In this document: one piece after another, positions 24,179 to 32,146 of the stretch
Position numbering within the stretch: the stretch's first letter is position 1
Layout: each line of letters starts with the position of its first letter
The notes under the pieces: generated by a model
What the model was told of the DNA's origin: nothing
Seen by the model: only the letters and a program-made list of their open reading frames with translations
The model's database searches: none
NCBI GenBank assembly: GCA_964518765.1
Contig: CAZFJC010000004.1
Coordinates: forward strand, 66,224-130,223
Reading direction: 5' to 3'
Source: CAZPNX01 sp964518765
Lineage (GTDB): Bacteria > Edwardsbacteria > AC1 > EtOH8
DNA: 64,000 nt
Position numbers and translations under genes: made by a program

Positions 24179-25117
24179 TCAGCCCAGGGCCAGCATCCTT
24201 TCCAGCGCTAGGCGAGCCAGGTCCGCCGTCCCTGACGGGATCGTCACCTCCCCGGCCTCGTGTTCCAGCGCCCAGGCCACCTTGGGGAGTGTGGTCAGCT
24301 TCATATTGGCGCACACCGACGCCTCGGCCAACGGATGTATCCCCTTATCGGGATAGGCCTGGGCAAGCTGTTCTACCAAGCCCATCTCGGTCCCTATTAT
24401 CCACTCACCGACCTCGTGATGTTCCCTGACCGCCTTCACCATGCCCGAGGTCGAGGCCACCTCGTCGCCCAGATCCACTACCTCGGGCCGGCACTCGGGA
24501 TGGACGATCAGCCTGGCCCCGGGGTGACGCTCCCTGGCCTTGTGGACGTCCTGCGCCGTGAATCGGTCGTGGACATAGCAATGCCCCGGCCATAGGATCA
24601 TCTCCCGACCTGACATCCTGGCCGTATAGGAACCCAGGTTCTGGTCGGGAACGAAGAGGATCCTGTCGCTTTGGGGCAGCGACTTCACCACTCTGACAGC
24701 ATTCGAAGAGGTGCAGCAGATGTCGCTCTCCGCCTTGACCGCAGCCGAGGTATTGACGTAGGCCACCACCCTGGGATTACCGTACCCCTCCCTGGCGGCT
24801 CGCAGAGCCTGGGGGGTGGCCATGTCGGCCATGGGGCAGCCGGCGCCGGCGTCGGGCATGATTACCTTGCTCTCCGGGTTTAGGATCTTGGCCGTCTCGG
24901 CCATGAAGCGGACGCCACAGAACACTATCAACCTGGCCCTGGCGTTGGCCGCGGCCTGGGCCAAAGCCAGCGAGTCCCCGATGTGGTCGGCCAGCCTTTG
25001 GACCTCCAGGCGCTGGTAGTTGTGCACCAGAAACAGCGCCCCCCGCTCATTCTTCATGGCGGCGATGGAGTGATAGAGCTGGTCGGTCGACAGCCGGCGA
25101 TATTCATCCAGAGTCAT
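24179..25117 (-). CDS. nadA: Quinolinate synthase
   Basis: Condenses iminoaspartate with dihydroxyacetone phosphate to quinolinate, the second step of de novo NAD synthesis. The 312 residues contain the three conserved cysteines that bind the 4Fe-4S cluster: Cys94 (AGCPMAD), Cys180 (PGHCYVHD) and Cys269 (ASVCANMK). FVPDQNLGSYTA is also conserved. Normal length for the 300-residue form. nadB and nadC are not in the window. The gene overlaps lpxK (ATGA at 25114-25117) as the last gene of the operon beginning at 28617. Confidence 0.97.
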   Translation of the reverse strand: MTLDEYRRLSTDQLYHSIAAMKNERGALFLVHNYQRLEVQRLADHIGDSLALAQAAANARARLIVFCGVRFMAETAKILNPESKVIMPDAGAGCPMADMATPQALRAAREGYGNPRVVAYVNTSAAVKAESDICCTSSNAVRVVKSLPQSDRILFVPDQNLGSYTARMSGREMILWPGHCYVHDRFTAQDVHKARERHPGARLIVHPECRPEVVDLGDEVASTSGMVKAVREHHEVGEWIIGTEMGLVEQLAQAYPDKGIHPLAEASVCANMKLTTLPKVAWALEHEAGEVTIPSGTADLARLALERMLALG

Positions 25118-26184
25118 GTGGCGAAGACCTTATTGTTTATCATCTCCTCCAGTTGCCTGCCAGCCCCTGATGGCATAAGCTCCATTTCGATGCCAAGAAC
25201 CAGCAGCCTTGCCCCAAGACGCCATCCTTCTGGCAGGCGGACTGCATCCTTCTCGGTGGTCACCACAGCTTCGAAGCTGTTGCCGGCCGCCTCTATCCTT
25301 TCCAGATCGGCCTTTCCATACCAGTGATGGTCCGGAAACCTCAGGTGTCCGGCGACGGCCAGATCCGCCTGGCGGGCGATGGCCTCGAAGGATTCGGGCC
25401 GGGCTATCCCCGAAAAAAGCAGTACCTTTCCTCTAATTGCCGTTGGTGCCGATTCCCTTGTCCCCGACCGCCAATCATCTATGCTTGCCAGCGGGAGCGG
25501 ACGGTGATGGGCTTGGTATACTGGAACCGCTGGACTTAGAGAATTTCTAAACCGATCGTCGATATTAACTCCATCAGACCTGGTCAGCACCAAAACATCG
25601 GCCCGTTTGAGCGATCTCGGCCCCTCTCTCAGCCTTCCGGCCGGTAGTAGCTGGCTGTTGTCCAGCGGTTTCTCGGCGTCGAGAAGCACGATGTCCAGAT
25701 CTCGGTGCAGGCGGCGGTGCTGGAATCCATCGTCCAGGATGACAACCTCGGCCCCCAAAGATTCCGCCATATCCGCCGCCGCCCGCCGGTCGGCGCAGAC
25801 GACAACCATGACCCTGCCGCCCTCAGCGTTCAAAAGGCTCCGGGCGATGAGATACGGCTCATCACCGGCACTGCCGACGTCACACCTGATCTCCTTCCCG
25901 TCGCTCACCAGCAGCGGTTCCTTGGAGGGCCTCTCTCGGCGGTACCCCCTAGATACCACCGCCACCCGGCGGCCCGCCCGCGACAGCATTCTGGCCAGCA
26001 TCACGGTAAATGGCGTCTTGCCGGTGCCGCCGGTGGTGATGTTTCCGATCGAGATCACCGGCACCCCGGCCCGCTGCGCCGCCAGAATCTTGCGGTCGTA
26101 AAGAAAGTTCCTGGCCGACACCGCCGCCAAATAGGGTAGGCTTAAGGGCCACAGAAGCGGTGATACAAAGCTTTCAGCCGCCAT
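25114..26184 (-). CDS. lpxK: Tetraacyldisaccharide 4'-kinase
   Basis: Phosphorylates the 4' position of the lipid A disaccharide, at the inner face of the cytoplasmic membrane. The 356-residue protein has the typical N-terminal hydrophobic start, then the Walker A loop in GNITTGGTGKTP (residues ~47-58), VVSRGYRRE, and VILDDGFQHRRLHRDLDIV. Its presence shows the organism makes lipid A. ATG 26184 overlaps the end of the dihydrouridine synthase gene by 11 bases. Confidence 0.96.
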   Translation of the reverse strand: MAAESFVSPLLWPLSLPYLAAVSARNFLYDRKILAAQRAGVPVISIGNITTGGTGKTPFTVMLARMLSRAGRRVAVVSRGYRRERPSKEPLLVSDGKEIRCDVGSAGDEPYLIARSLLNAEGGRVMVVVCADRRAAADMAESLGAEVVILDDGFQHRRLHRDLDIVLLDAEKPLDNSQLLPAGRLREGPRSLKRADVLVLTRSDGVNIDDRFRNSLSPAVPVYQAHHRPLPLASIDDWRSGTRESAPTAIRGKVLLFSGIARPESFEAIARQADLAVAGHLRFPDHHWYGKADLERIEAAGNSFEAVVTTEKDAVRLPEGWRLGARLLVLGIEMELMPSGAGRQLEEMINNKVFAT

Positions 26185-27196
26185 GCCCTACATTCGCCAG
26201 GCGCCCCAGCCTGTCGAGCAATTCATTGACCTGGTCGCTCGTCTCCGCCTTCATCATCTCCTGCCGAAGCCTAGCCGCCCCCGGCATCCCCTTGATGTAC
26301 CAGCCCAAATGCTTGCGCATCTCTAAAATCCCACGGACCTCACCCTTGACCTCGATCATCAATTTCAGGTGCTCGCCTATCACCGCCCTCCTTCGGATCC
26401 ATTCTGCCACCCCGCCCGGCGGCCCGCCTTCTCTAAAATCCAGGGCCTGGTTGATCTCCGAAAAGATCCATGGTGCCCCCAGGGCGGCCCGGCCGACCAT
26501 GACCAGATGACAGCCTGTCTCCTCCATCATCCTCGTGGCATCCAAGCCGGACCTGACGTCTCCGTTACCTATGACCGGGATGGACACCTTTTCCCTGACC
26601 CTGGCGATCATCGTCCAATCTGCCTGTCCAGAGAACATCTGCCCCCGCGTTCTCCCATGCACGGCGATGGCCGCTACCCCGCTGTCCTCAAGTATCCTGG
26701 CAATCTCCACCGCGTTCTCGGCGCCTATCTCCCAGCCGCTGCGTATCTTGGCCAGCACCGGCCGGTCCGAGGCCCCGACCGCGGCCCGAGCGACGGCCTC
26801 GACCTTCCCCGGCTCGCGGAGCAGAGCCGAGCCGCCTCCGCTGCGGACCACCTTGGGGGCCGGGCACCCGAAATTAAGGTCGAAGAAATCGGGGCCGTCC
26901 CGGCCAAAGGCCCTGACCGCCTCGGCAAAGGCCTCGGGCCTGGAGCCGAAAAGCTGTAGGGCTACCGGCCTTTCCTCGGAACGGAATTCCGCCATCCGCC
27001 AGGTCTTCCCATGGCCTCGGGCCAGGCCCTCGGCCGAGAGCATCTCGGTATATACCATGCTGGCCCCCTGTCTCCGGCACAGCAGGCGGAAGGGAGAATC
27101 GGTGATACCGGCCATAGGGGCCAGCACCGCCCGGCCGTTCAGTCGACCGGGGTCGAAGCGCACCCCGGTGCGAACCGCCGGCTGTTCGGAAGCCAT
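26174..27196 (-). CDS. dusB: tRNA-dihydrouridine synthase
   Basis: FMN-dependent enzyme that reduces uridine to dihydrouridine in the tRNA D-loop. The catalytic cysteine is Cys111 in FDLNFGCPAPKVV; other family motifs are LAPMAGITDSPFR and IPVIGNGDV. ATG 27196 is chosen because homology begins there (GVRFDPGRLNGRAVLAPMAG); the frame is open to 27514, but that part lies inside the preceding sugar transferase gene. 340 residues is usual for DusB. It starts 8 bases after the transferase stop. The exact Dus subgroup is not certain. Confidence 0.92.
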   Translation of the reverse strand: MASEQPAVRTGVRFDPGRLNGRAVLAPMAGITDSPFRLLCRRQGASMVYTEMLSAEGLARGHGKTWRMAEFRSEERPVALQLFGSRPEAFAEAVRAFGRDGPDFFDLNFGCPAPKVVRSGGGSALLREPGKVEAVARAAVGASDRPVLAKIRSGWEIGAENAVEIARILEDSGVAAIAVHGRTRGQMFSGQADWTMIARVREKVSIPVIGNGDVRSGLDATRMMEETGCHLVMVGRAALGAPWIFSEINQALDFREGGPPGGVAEWIRRRAVIGEHLKLMIEVKGEVRGILEMRKHLGWYIKGMPGAARLRQEMMKAETSDQVNELLDRLGRLANVGHGG

Positions 27197-27204
27197 GAGC
27201 GAGT

Positions 27205-28617
27205 TCAATAGGCTCCACGCCCCATGAGCATGGTGGGTATGGTCTTCAGGATGATGTCTATGTCCAGCAGGAACGACCAGTTCTCCAGATAGTAGATGTC
27301 CAGGAGGGCCATCTCGTCGAAGCTCAGCTCGCTCCTTCCGGAGATCTGCCAGAGACCGGTCAAGCCCTGTGGCCCGCGGTAGCGGTTGTGGTGCCAGGGC
27401 CGGTATTGCTTGACCTCTTCGGGCAGGGCCGGCCGCGGGCCCACCAGGCTCATCTCCCCCCGCCAGACGTTCACTAGTTGGGGAAGCTCGTCTATGCTGA
27501 AGCGGCGCAGCCACCAGCCGACGTTGGTCACCCGCGGGTCCTTCTTCATTTTGAAGATGGGCCCCTCCACCTCGTTCAGGTCGGCCAGCGAATCCCTTTC
27601 CTCCCCGGACTCGGCCCGCATGGTGCGGAACTTCAGCATGGTAAAGGTTCTGCCACCCTGCCCCACCCGCTGCTGTCGGAAGAAGACCCCACCCCGGCTT
27701 TCGGCAGCCACCAGCACGGCCACCAGGGCGAACAGGGGCGAGAGCAGGGCCAGGGCCAGCCCGGAGACGGCCATGTCGGTCAGCCTCTTGGCGGCGCGCC
27801 CCAATGCCCCCGGCCCATCCTGGCCCTGGCTGACCAGCGAGACGCCGGCTACGTCCGAGATGTGGGCGGCCCGCAACAGGATGTCTACCTGATGGGAGAC
27901 CAGGCGCAGGCTGATGCCACGGCGCTGGCAGAGCTCGATGATGTATTGGTGCCGCTCTATCTCTTGGATAAGGCCGGGTATAAACACCTGGTCGATCCTG
28001 CCGCCCTCGACCTGGCCTTGGAAATCCGAGGCCAGGCCCACCGCCCTCACCCCCCGGTAACGGAAGCCCAGCTCCCCCGGCGTTTCGGCCAGACAGCCGA
28101 CGATCTGGTATCCGATGGCCCGGTTAAGTATCAGGTGGTCGATGATCAGTTTGGCCTCGGGCCCGGTCCCATAGATGACGGTGCGCTGCAGCCCCCAGCC
28201 GCGACGCATCAGGGGCTGGTTGAGCAGTCGCAGCAGCCACCGCCCCGCCAGCAGCACCGCCGGGGCCAGCAGGAAATAGCTGAAGATGATGCTACGCGAA
28301 TAAAGGAAGCCCTCGGTGGTGAAGACTAGCATCACCGAGGCCAGCAGGCCGTAGCCGGACACCCGGCAGAGGGAGAGGAATTGGTCGGAGAGGCGCTGCT
28401 TGAACGACTTGATGGCGCTGCGCTGCAGGGACAGGATGGCCAATAGTATCAGAGGCACCATCCAACGTTGCTGCCAGGTGGAATGGAGCGGCATGGACCG
28501 GCCGATGATCCTGAAGATGAACCACCAGACGATCTGGGTGTTGATGAATGCCAGGGCGACGTCTAGGCCGAAGGTTATCAGGGCAAAGATCCTGGCCCAT
28601 TTGTCCCTAAGGTTCAT
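27205..28617 (-). CDS. Polyprenyl-phosphate sugar phosphotransferase (WbaP-like priming enzyme)
   Basis: A 470-residue membrane enzyme that transfers a sugar-1-phosphate to undecaprenyl phosphate, starting a surface polysaccharide. Four to five N-terminal membrane helices (1-145), a Rossmann-like middle (VIYGTGPEAKLIIDHL, ~145-265), and the bacterial sugar transferase domain (~280-470) with VFFRQQRVGQGGRTFTMLKF, SIDELPQLVNVWRGEMSLVG and GLTGLWQISGRS. First gene of the operon with dusB, lpxK and nadA, distant from the main glycan cluster. A second, unrelated priming enzyme is encoded at 40201-41205. Confidence 0.95.
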   Translation of the reverse strand: MNLRDKWARIFALITFGLDVALAFINTQIVWWFIFRIIGRSMPLHSTWQQRWMVPLILLAILSLQRSAIKSFKQRLSDQFLSLCRVSGYGLLASVMLVFTTEGFLYSRSIIFSYFLLAPAVLLAGRWLLRLLNQPLMRRGWGLQRTVIYGTGPEAKLIIDHLILNRAIGYQIVGCLAETPGELGFRYRGVRAVGLASDFQGQVEGGRIDQVFIPGLIQEIERHQYIIELCQRRGISLRLVSHQVDILLRAAHISDVAGVSLVSQGQDGPGALGRAAKRLTDMAVSGLALALLSPLFALVAVLVAAESRGGVFFRQQRVGQGGRTFTMLKFRTMRAESGEERDSLADLNEVEGPIFKMKKDPRVTNVGWWLRRFSIDELPQLVNVWRGEMSLVGPRPALPEEVKQYRPWHHNRYRGPQGLTGLWQISGRSELSFDEMALLDIYYLENWSFLLDIDIILKTIPTMLMGRGAY

Positions 28618-28720
28618 AAGTCCGATGGCGATTGCTCGAATAACGTTTCGGGAGCGTCCGGCGCCCTTGACGCTTCCCCTGAGGTTGATCGCGCCTGACG
28701 GCGGGGGCGCCTGACATGTA

Positions 28721-28748
28721 ACGAGGCCGTCCCAGGGGACGGCCTCGT
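28721..28748 (-). terminator. Hairpin terminator of the glycine cleavage operon
   Basis: A 13-bp perfect inverted repeat (ACGAGGCCGTCCC / GGGACGGCCTCGT) with a 2-base loop, 10 bases beyond the stop of gcvPA. It separates that operon from the sugar transferase gene. Confidence 0.75.
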
Positions 28749-28757
28749 CGCTGGATC

Positions 28758-30071
28758 TCAGCCTCCCGCCAGGCCAGCGGCCAGCCGGTCCATCTGCTCG
28801 CGGGTCCTTTTCTCGGTGACCGCCACCAGGAGGTGGCCCTTCATCTCCGGATAGTGTCGCTCCAGCCGGATCCCGCCCAGGATCCCGTCTCTCTCCAGGG
28901 CGGCCAACCTATCCTCCAGCCCGTTTACCTTGACGGCGAACTCCCGGAAGAACGGGGCCTTGAAGGCCGGATTTAATTTCTCCGCCAGGTAATGGGCCTT
29001 CTGCAGGCAGAGTTCGGCCACCCTCTTCAGGCCCGATTTTCCCAGCAGGCTCAAGTAGACGGTGGCCGCCAGGGCGCAGAGGGCCTGGTTGGAACAGATG
29101 TTGGAGGTGGCCTTCTCCCGTCGGATGTGCTGCTCCCGGGCCTGCATGGTCAGCACCAGCCCCTCCCGCCCGTCGGCGGCAGTGGTTAGGCCGACGATCC
29201 TGCCGGGCATCAGCCTGAGGAAGGCCTGGCGGGCGGCCATCAGCCCCAAGTAGGGGCCGCCAAAGTTGGGCGCCATGCCCAACGGCTGTCCCTCGCCGGT
29301 GGCGATGTCGGCCCCGTACTTCCCGGGCGGCTCCAGGATCCCTAGGGAGATGGGGTCGGTTGAGACGGCGAACAGAGCCCCGGCCTGGTGGGCCATCCGG
29401 CCCATCTCCTCCACCGGCTCCAGGCAGCCGAGAAAATTGGGATGCTGGACCAGTAAGCCGGCGGCGCCGTCCAGCTTCGATTTCAGGTCGCCGAGATCGG
29501 TCACCCCGTCCGTCCTCCCCGCCTCCGCCACCTCGATACCTAAGCCACGACAATAGGTCCGCAGCACCTGCCGATAGGAGGGGTTGACCAAAGAGGAAAC
29601 CACCAGCTTCCTTCTCTTGGTATGGCTGCAGGCCATCAGCCCGGCCTCGGCCAGGGCGGTGGCCCCGTCGTACATAGAGGCGTTGGCCAAGTCCATGCCC
29701 GTCAGGCCGGCCACCAGAGACTGGAACTCGTAGATGGCCTGCAAAGTGCCCTGGCTGACCTCGGCCTGGTACGGGGTGTAGGCGGTGTAGAACTCGGAGC
29801 GCAGCAGGATGTGATCCACCGCGGCCGGGACATAGTGATCGTAGGCCCCGCCGCCCAGAAAGGACACCAGGCCTGAGGCCGGACGGTTGGCGGCGGCCAG
29901 CTTCGCCACCTGGTCCACCGTCTCCAGTTCCGAAAGGCCGGCCGGAAGTTTTATCTCCGCCTTGGAGCGTATCTCCTCGGGGATGTCAGCCACCAGCTCC
30001 TCGAAGCTTTTCACCCCGATCCTCTGGAGCATTGCCTCGACGTCAGCCTTGGTATTCGGCAGGTATGACAT
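28758..30071 (-). CDS. gcvPA: Glycine dehydrogenase (decarboxylating), subunit 1
   Basis: Half of the P-protein of the glycine cleavage system, which decarboxylates glycine and passes the aminomethyl group to lipoyl-GcvH. The 437 residues match the N-terminal subunit of the split type: MSYLPNTKADVEAMLQRIG, SFLGGGAYDHYVPAAVDHI, FYTAYTPYQAEVSQGTLQ and ASMYDGATALAEA. The PLP lysine is in subunit 2 (GcvPB), which would normally follow directly but here a terminator does. GcvPB must lie elsewhere or be missing. Last gene of the regulator-gcvT-gcvH-gcvPA operon. Confidence 0.96.
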   Translation of the reverse strand: MSYLPNTKADVEAMLQRIGVKSFEELVADIPEEIRSKAEIKLPAGLSELETVDQVAKLAAANRPASGLVSFLGGGAYDHYVPAAVDHILLRSEFYTAYTPYQAEVSQGTLQAIYEFQSLVAGLTGMDLANASMYDGATALAEAGLMACSHTKRRKLVVSSLVNPSYRQVLRTYCRGLGIEVAEAGRTDGVTDLGDLKSKLDGAAGLLVQHPNFLGCLEPVEEMGRMAHQAGALFAVSTDPISLGILEPPGKYGADIATGEGQPLGMAPNFGGPYLGLMAARQAFLRLMPGRIVGLTTAADGREGLVLTMQAREQHIRREKATSNICSNQALCALAATVYLSLLGKSGLKRVAELCLQKAHYLAEKLNPAFKAPFFREFAVKVNGLEDRLAALERDGILGGIRLERHYPEMKGHLLVAVTEKRTREQMDRLAAGLAGG

Positions 30072-30143
30072 AATTAACCTTGAACATCAAAACGTTTTGA
30101 ACTTATCAACCTTAAAAACGATTTCGGGCTTCGTGCTCGGTAG

Positions 30144-30530
30144 TTAGTGCCCGTGTTTCTCCATGGCCTGGTAGCTGGCGGCGTCCATCAGGGTGTTGGC
30201 TTCGGACGGGTCGGACAGCTTGATCTTGACCATCCAGCCGCCGCCGTAGCAGTCCTTATTGACGGTGTCCGGGGCCTTCTCCAGATCCCCGTTGACCGCC
30301 GTCACCTCGCCCGAGGCCGGGGCGTTCAGGTCGGAGACCGCCTTGACCGCCTCCACCGTGCCCAGCGGTTTGCCCTTCTCCACCTTGGCCCCCACCTGGG
30401 GCAGCTCCACGAAGACGATATCCCCCAGCTCGCTCTGGGCAAAGTCGGTGATGCCCATGGTGCCGGTGTCGCCCTCGATGCGGATCCACTCATGGCTCTC
30501 GGTGTACCTCAGATCGCTCGGAATATTCAT
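30144..30530 (-). CDS. gcvH: Glycine cleavage system H protein
   Basis: The 128-residue lipoyl carrier of the glycine cleavage system. The lipoylation lysine is Lys63 in GTVEAVKAVSDLNAP; the start NIPSDLRYTESHEWIRIEG is canonical. GGAGAT precedes ATG 30530. It lies 45 bases after gcvT and 72 before gcvPA, so a single transcript is likely. Confidence 0.97.
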   Translation of the reverse strand: MNIPSDLRYTESHEWIRIEGDTGTMGITDFAQSELGDIVFVELPQVGAKVEKGKPLGTVEAVKAVSDLNAPASGEVTAVNGDLEKAPDTVNKDCYGGGWMVKIKLSDPSEANTLMDAASYQAMEKHGH

Positions 30531-30575
30531 GTTATCTCCGTAAGATTGTAATTTTGTAATTTGGTTTTTGAGATT

Positions 30576-31673
30576 TCACTTGTGGCTGCCCTGCTTCCAG
30601 AACGGCGTCTCCACCACCCTGGCCGGCACGCCCTTGCCCCGGATCTCGACCTCGAAAGCGTCTCCGACCTTCGAGAACTCGGTGGCCACGTAGGCCAGGC
30701 CTATGCCCTTGGAGAGCGACGGCGAGAACACCCCGCTGGTCACCTCGCCAATCTCCCTGCCATCTCTCTTGATCTTGTAATGCTGCCGGGGAAAGGCGTT
30801 GCCCTCGACCTCGAAGCCGATCAGCTTACGTCTGAGGCCCTCGGCCTTCTGCTTGAGCATGGCCTGCTTGCCGTTGAAGTCGTCCGGCTTCTTGAGCTTG
30901 GTGATCCATCCCAGGCCGGCCTCCAGCGGGCTAGTGGTCTGGTCGATGTCGTTGCCGTAGAGGCAATATTTCATCTCCAGCCGCAGGGAGTCGCGGGCGC
31001 CCAGGCCGATGGGCTGGAGGTCGAATTCCTTTCCCGCCCTGAACAGCGCCTCCCATATCTGGTCGGCGTATTTGACGTCGAAGTAAAGCTCGAACCCGTC
31101 CTCCCCGGTGTAGCCGGTGCGAGAGACGAGCATCTCCACCCCGTCGACCTTCCCGGTCTTAAACCAATAGAACTTCATCTCCGACAGCTTCAGGTCGCAT
31201 ATCTTTTGGAGCAGCGGCTCGGCCTGCGGCCCCTGCAGGGCCAGCTGGGCCACCCGGTCCGAGGTATTCTCCAGCTTGACGTCGAAGCCCTCGGCCTGCT
31301 CCTGCAGCCAGGCGAAGTCCTTGTCTACGTTGGAGGCGTTGACCACCAGTAGAAAATGGTCGGGATAGCGGTAGACCAGCAGGTCGTCGACGATGCCCCC
31401 GTCCTTATAGCACATGGCCGAGTACTGCACCTGATCCACCGCCAGGGCCGCCGGGTCGTTGACCGTGGCGTATGACACGAACTTCAGGGCCTCCGGGCCT
31501 CGGACCTCGATCTCGCCCATATGGGAGACGTCGAACAGCCCGGCCTTGGTCCGGACGTGCCGGTGTTCCTCGATGATCCCCCGGTACTGCACCGGCATCA
31601 GGAAGCCGGCGAAGGGAACGATCTTGCCTCCCGCCCTCTGGTGCAGGTGGTGGAATGGGGTTTTCTTTTCCAT
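30576..31673 (-). CDS. gcvT: Aminomethyltransferase (T protein)
   Basis: Releases ammonia from aminomethyl-lipoyl-GcvH and forms 5,10-methylene-tetrahydrofolate. The 365 residues contain the family marks: TPFHHLHQRAGGKIVPFAGF, LFDVSHMGEIEVRGP, GGIVDDLLVYRY, SRTGYTGEDGFELY and ARDSLRLEMKYCLYGNDID. Very strong AAGGAGG ahead of ATG 31673. Only 13 bases separate it from the response regulator gene upstream. Confidence 0.97.
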   Translation of the reverse strand: MEKKTPFHHLHQRAGGKIVPFAGFLMPVQYRGIIEEHRHVRTKAGLFDVSHMGEIEVRGPEALKFVSYATVNDPAALAVDQVQYSAMCYKDGGIVDDLLVYRYPDHFLLVVNASNVDKDFAWLQEQAEGFDVKLENTSDRVAQLALQGPQAEPLLQKICDLKLSEMKFYWFKTGKVDGVEMLVSRTGYTGEDGFELYFDVKYADQIWEALFRAGKEFDLQPIGLGARDSLRLEMKYCLYGNDIDQTTSPLEAGLGWITKLKKPDDFNGKQAMLKQKAEGLRRKLIGFEVEGNAFPRQHYKIKRDGREIGEVTSGVFSPSLSKGIGLAYVATEFSKVGDAFEVEIRGKGVPARVVETPFWKQGSHK

Positions 31674-31686
31674 CTCCCTCCTTTTT

Positions 31687-32049
31687 TTATTCCAAAAGCT
31701 CGCGTATCTTGGACGTCAGATCCGAGATCTTGAATGGTTTGGTGAAATAGTGATCCGCGCCATGGGCCATCCCCATGTCCACGTCCTCGGGCTTGGTCTT
31801 GGCCGAAATGACCACCACCTTGATATCCTTGGTTTGGGGGTCGGCTTTCAGTTCGCTTAAGACCTTGAACCCATCCACCCCCGGCATCATGATGTCCAGG
31901 ACGATGAGGTCGGGCCTGGTATCCCTGGCCAGTTTTAAAGCGTGGTCTCCGTTGACCGCCTGAAACACCTCATAATCACCCTTGGCCAGCACCTCGGAGA
32001 TTAGATAGAGGATGTTGCGGTCGTCGTCAGCTACCAGTATCTTCTTCAT
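31687..32049 (-). CDS. Single-domain (CheY-like) response regulator heading the gcv operon
   Basis: A 120-residue receiver domain: VADDD at residues 6-10, phospho-acceptor Asp52 (VLDIMMPGVDG), ISAKT at 81-85 and Lys104 (YFTKPF). No output domain and no kinase gene nearby. The single promoter seen for the gcv genes lies upstream of this gene, so it is made together with the glycine cleavage enzymes. Its partner is unknown; such regulators can act by protein contact. Confidence 0.93.
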   Translation of the reverse strand: MKKILVADDDRNILYLISEVLAKGDYEVFQAVNGDHALKLARDTRPDLIVLDIMMPGVDGFKVLSELKADPQTKDIKVVVISAKTKPEDVDMGMAHGADHYFTKPFKISDLTSKIRELLE

Positions 32050-32063
32050 CAGGATATCGGATA

Positions 32064-32091
32064 ATTATACTAAAATATCGGGAAAAATCAA
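32064..32091 (-). promoter_or_regulatory. Promoter of the regulator-gcvTHPA operon
   Basis: On the minus strand: TTGATT (32091-32086), 16-base spacer, perfect TATAAT (32069-32064). Predicted start about 7-9 bases before ATG 32049, so the leader is almost absent and carries no Shine-Dalgarno. Confidence 0.72.
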
Positions 32092-32146
32092 AGGGCCTCG
32101 ACTATATCCGGCGGAGCTTGCGCCCCCCTGCCGCCTCCCCCGCAGC

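Noticed and set aside
27197..27514. N-terminal extension of the dihydrouridine synthase frame
   Set aside because: It is inside the sugar transferase gene and lacks Dus homology; homology begins just after Met at 27196.
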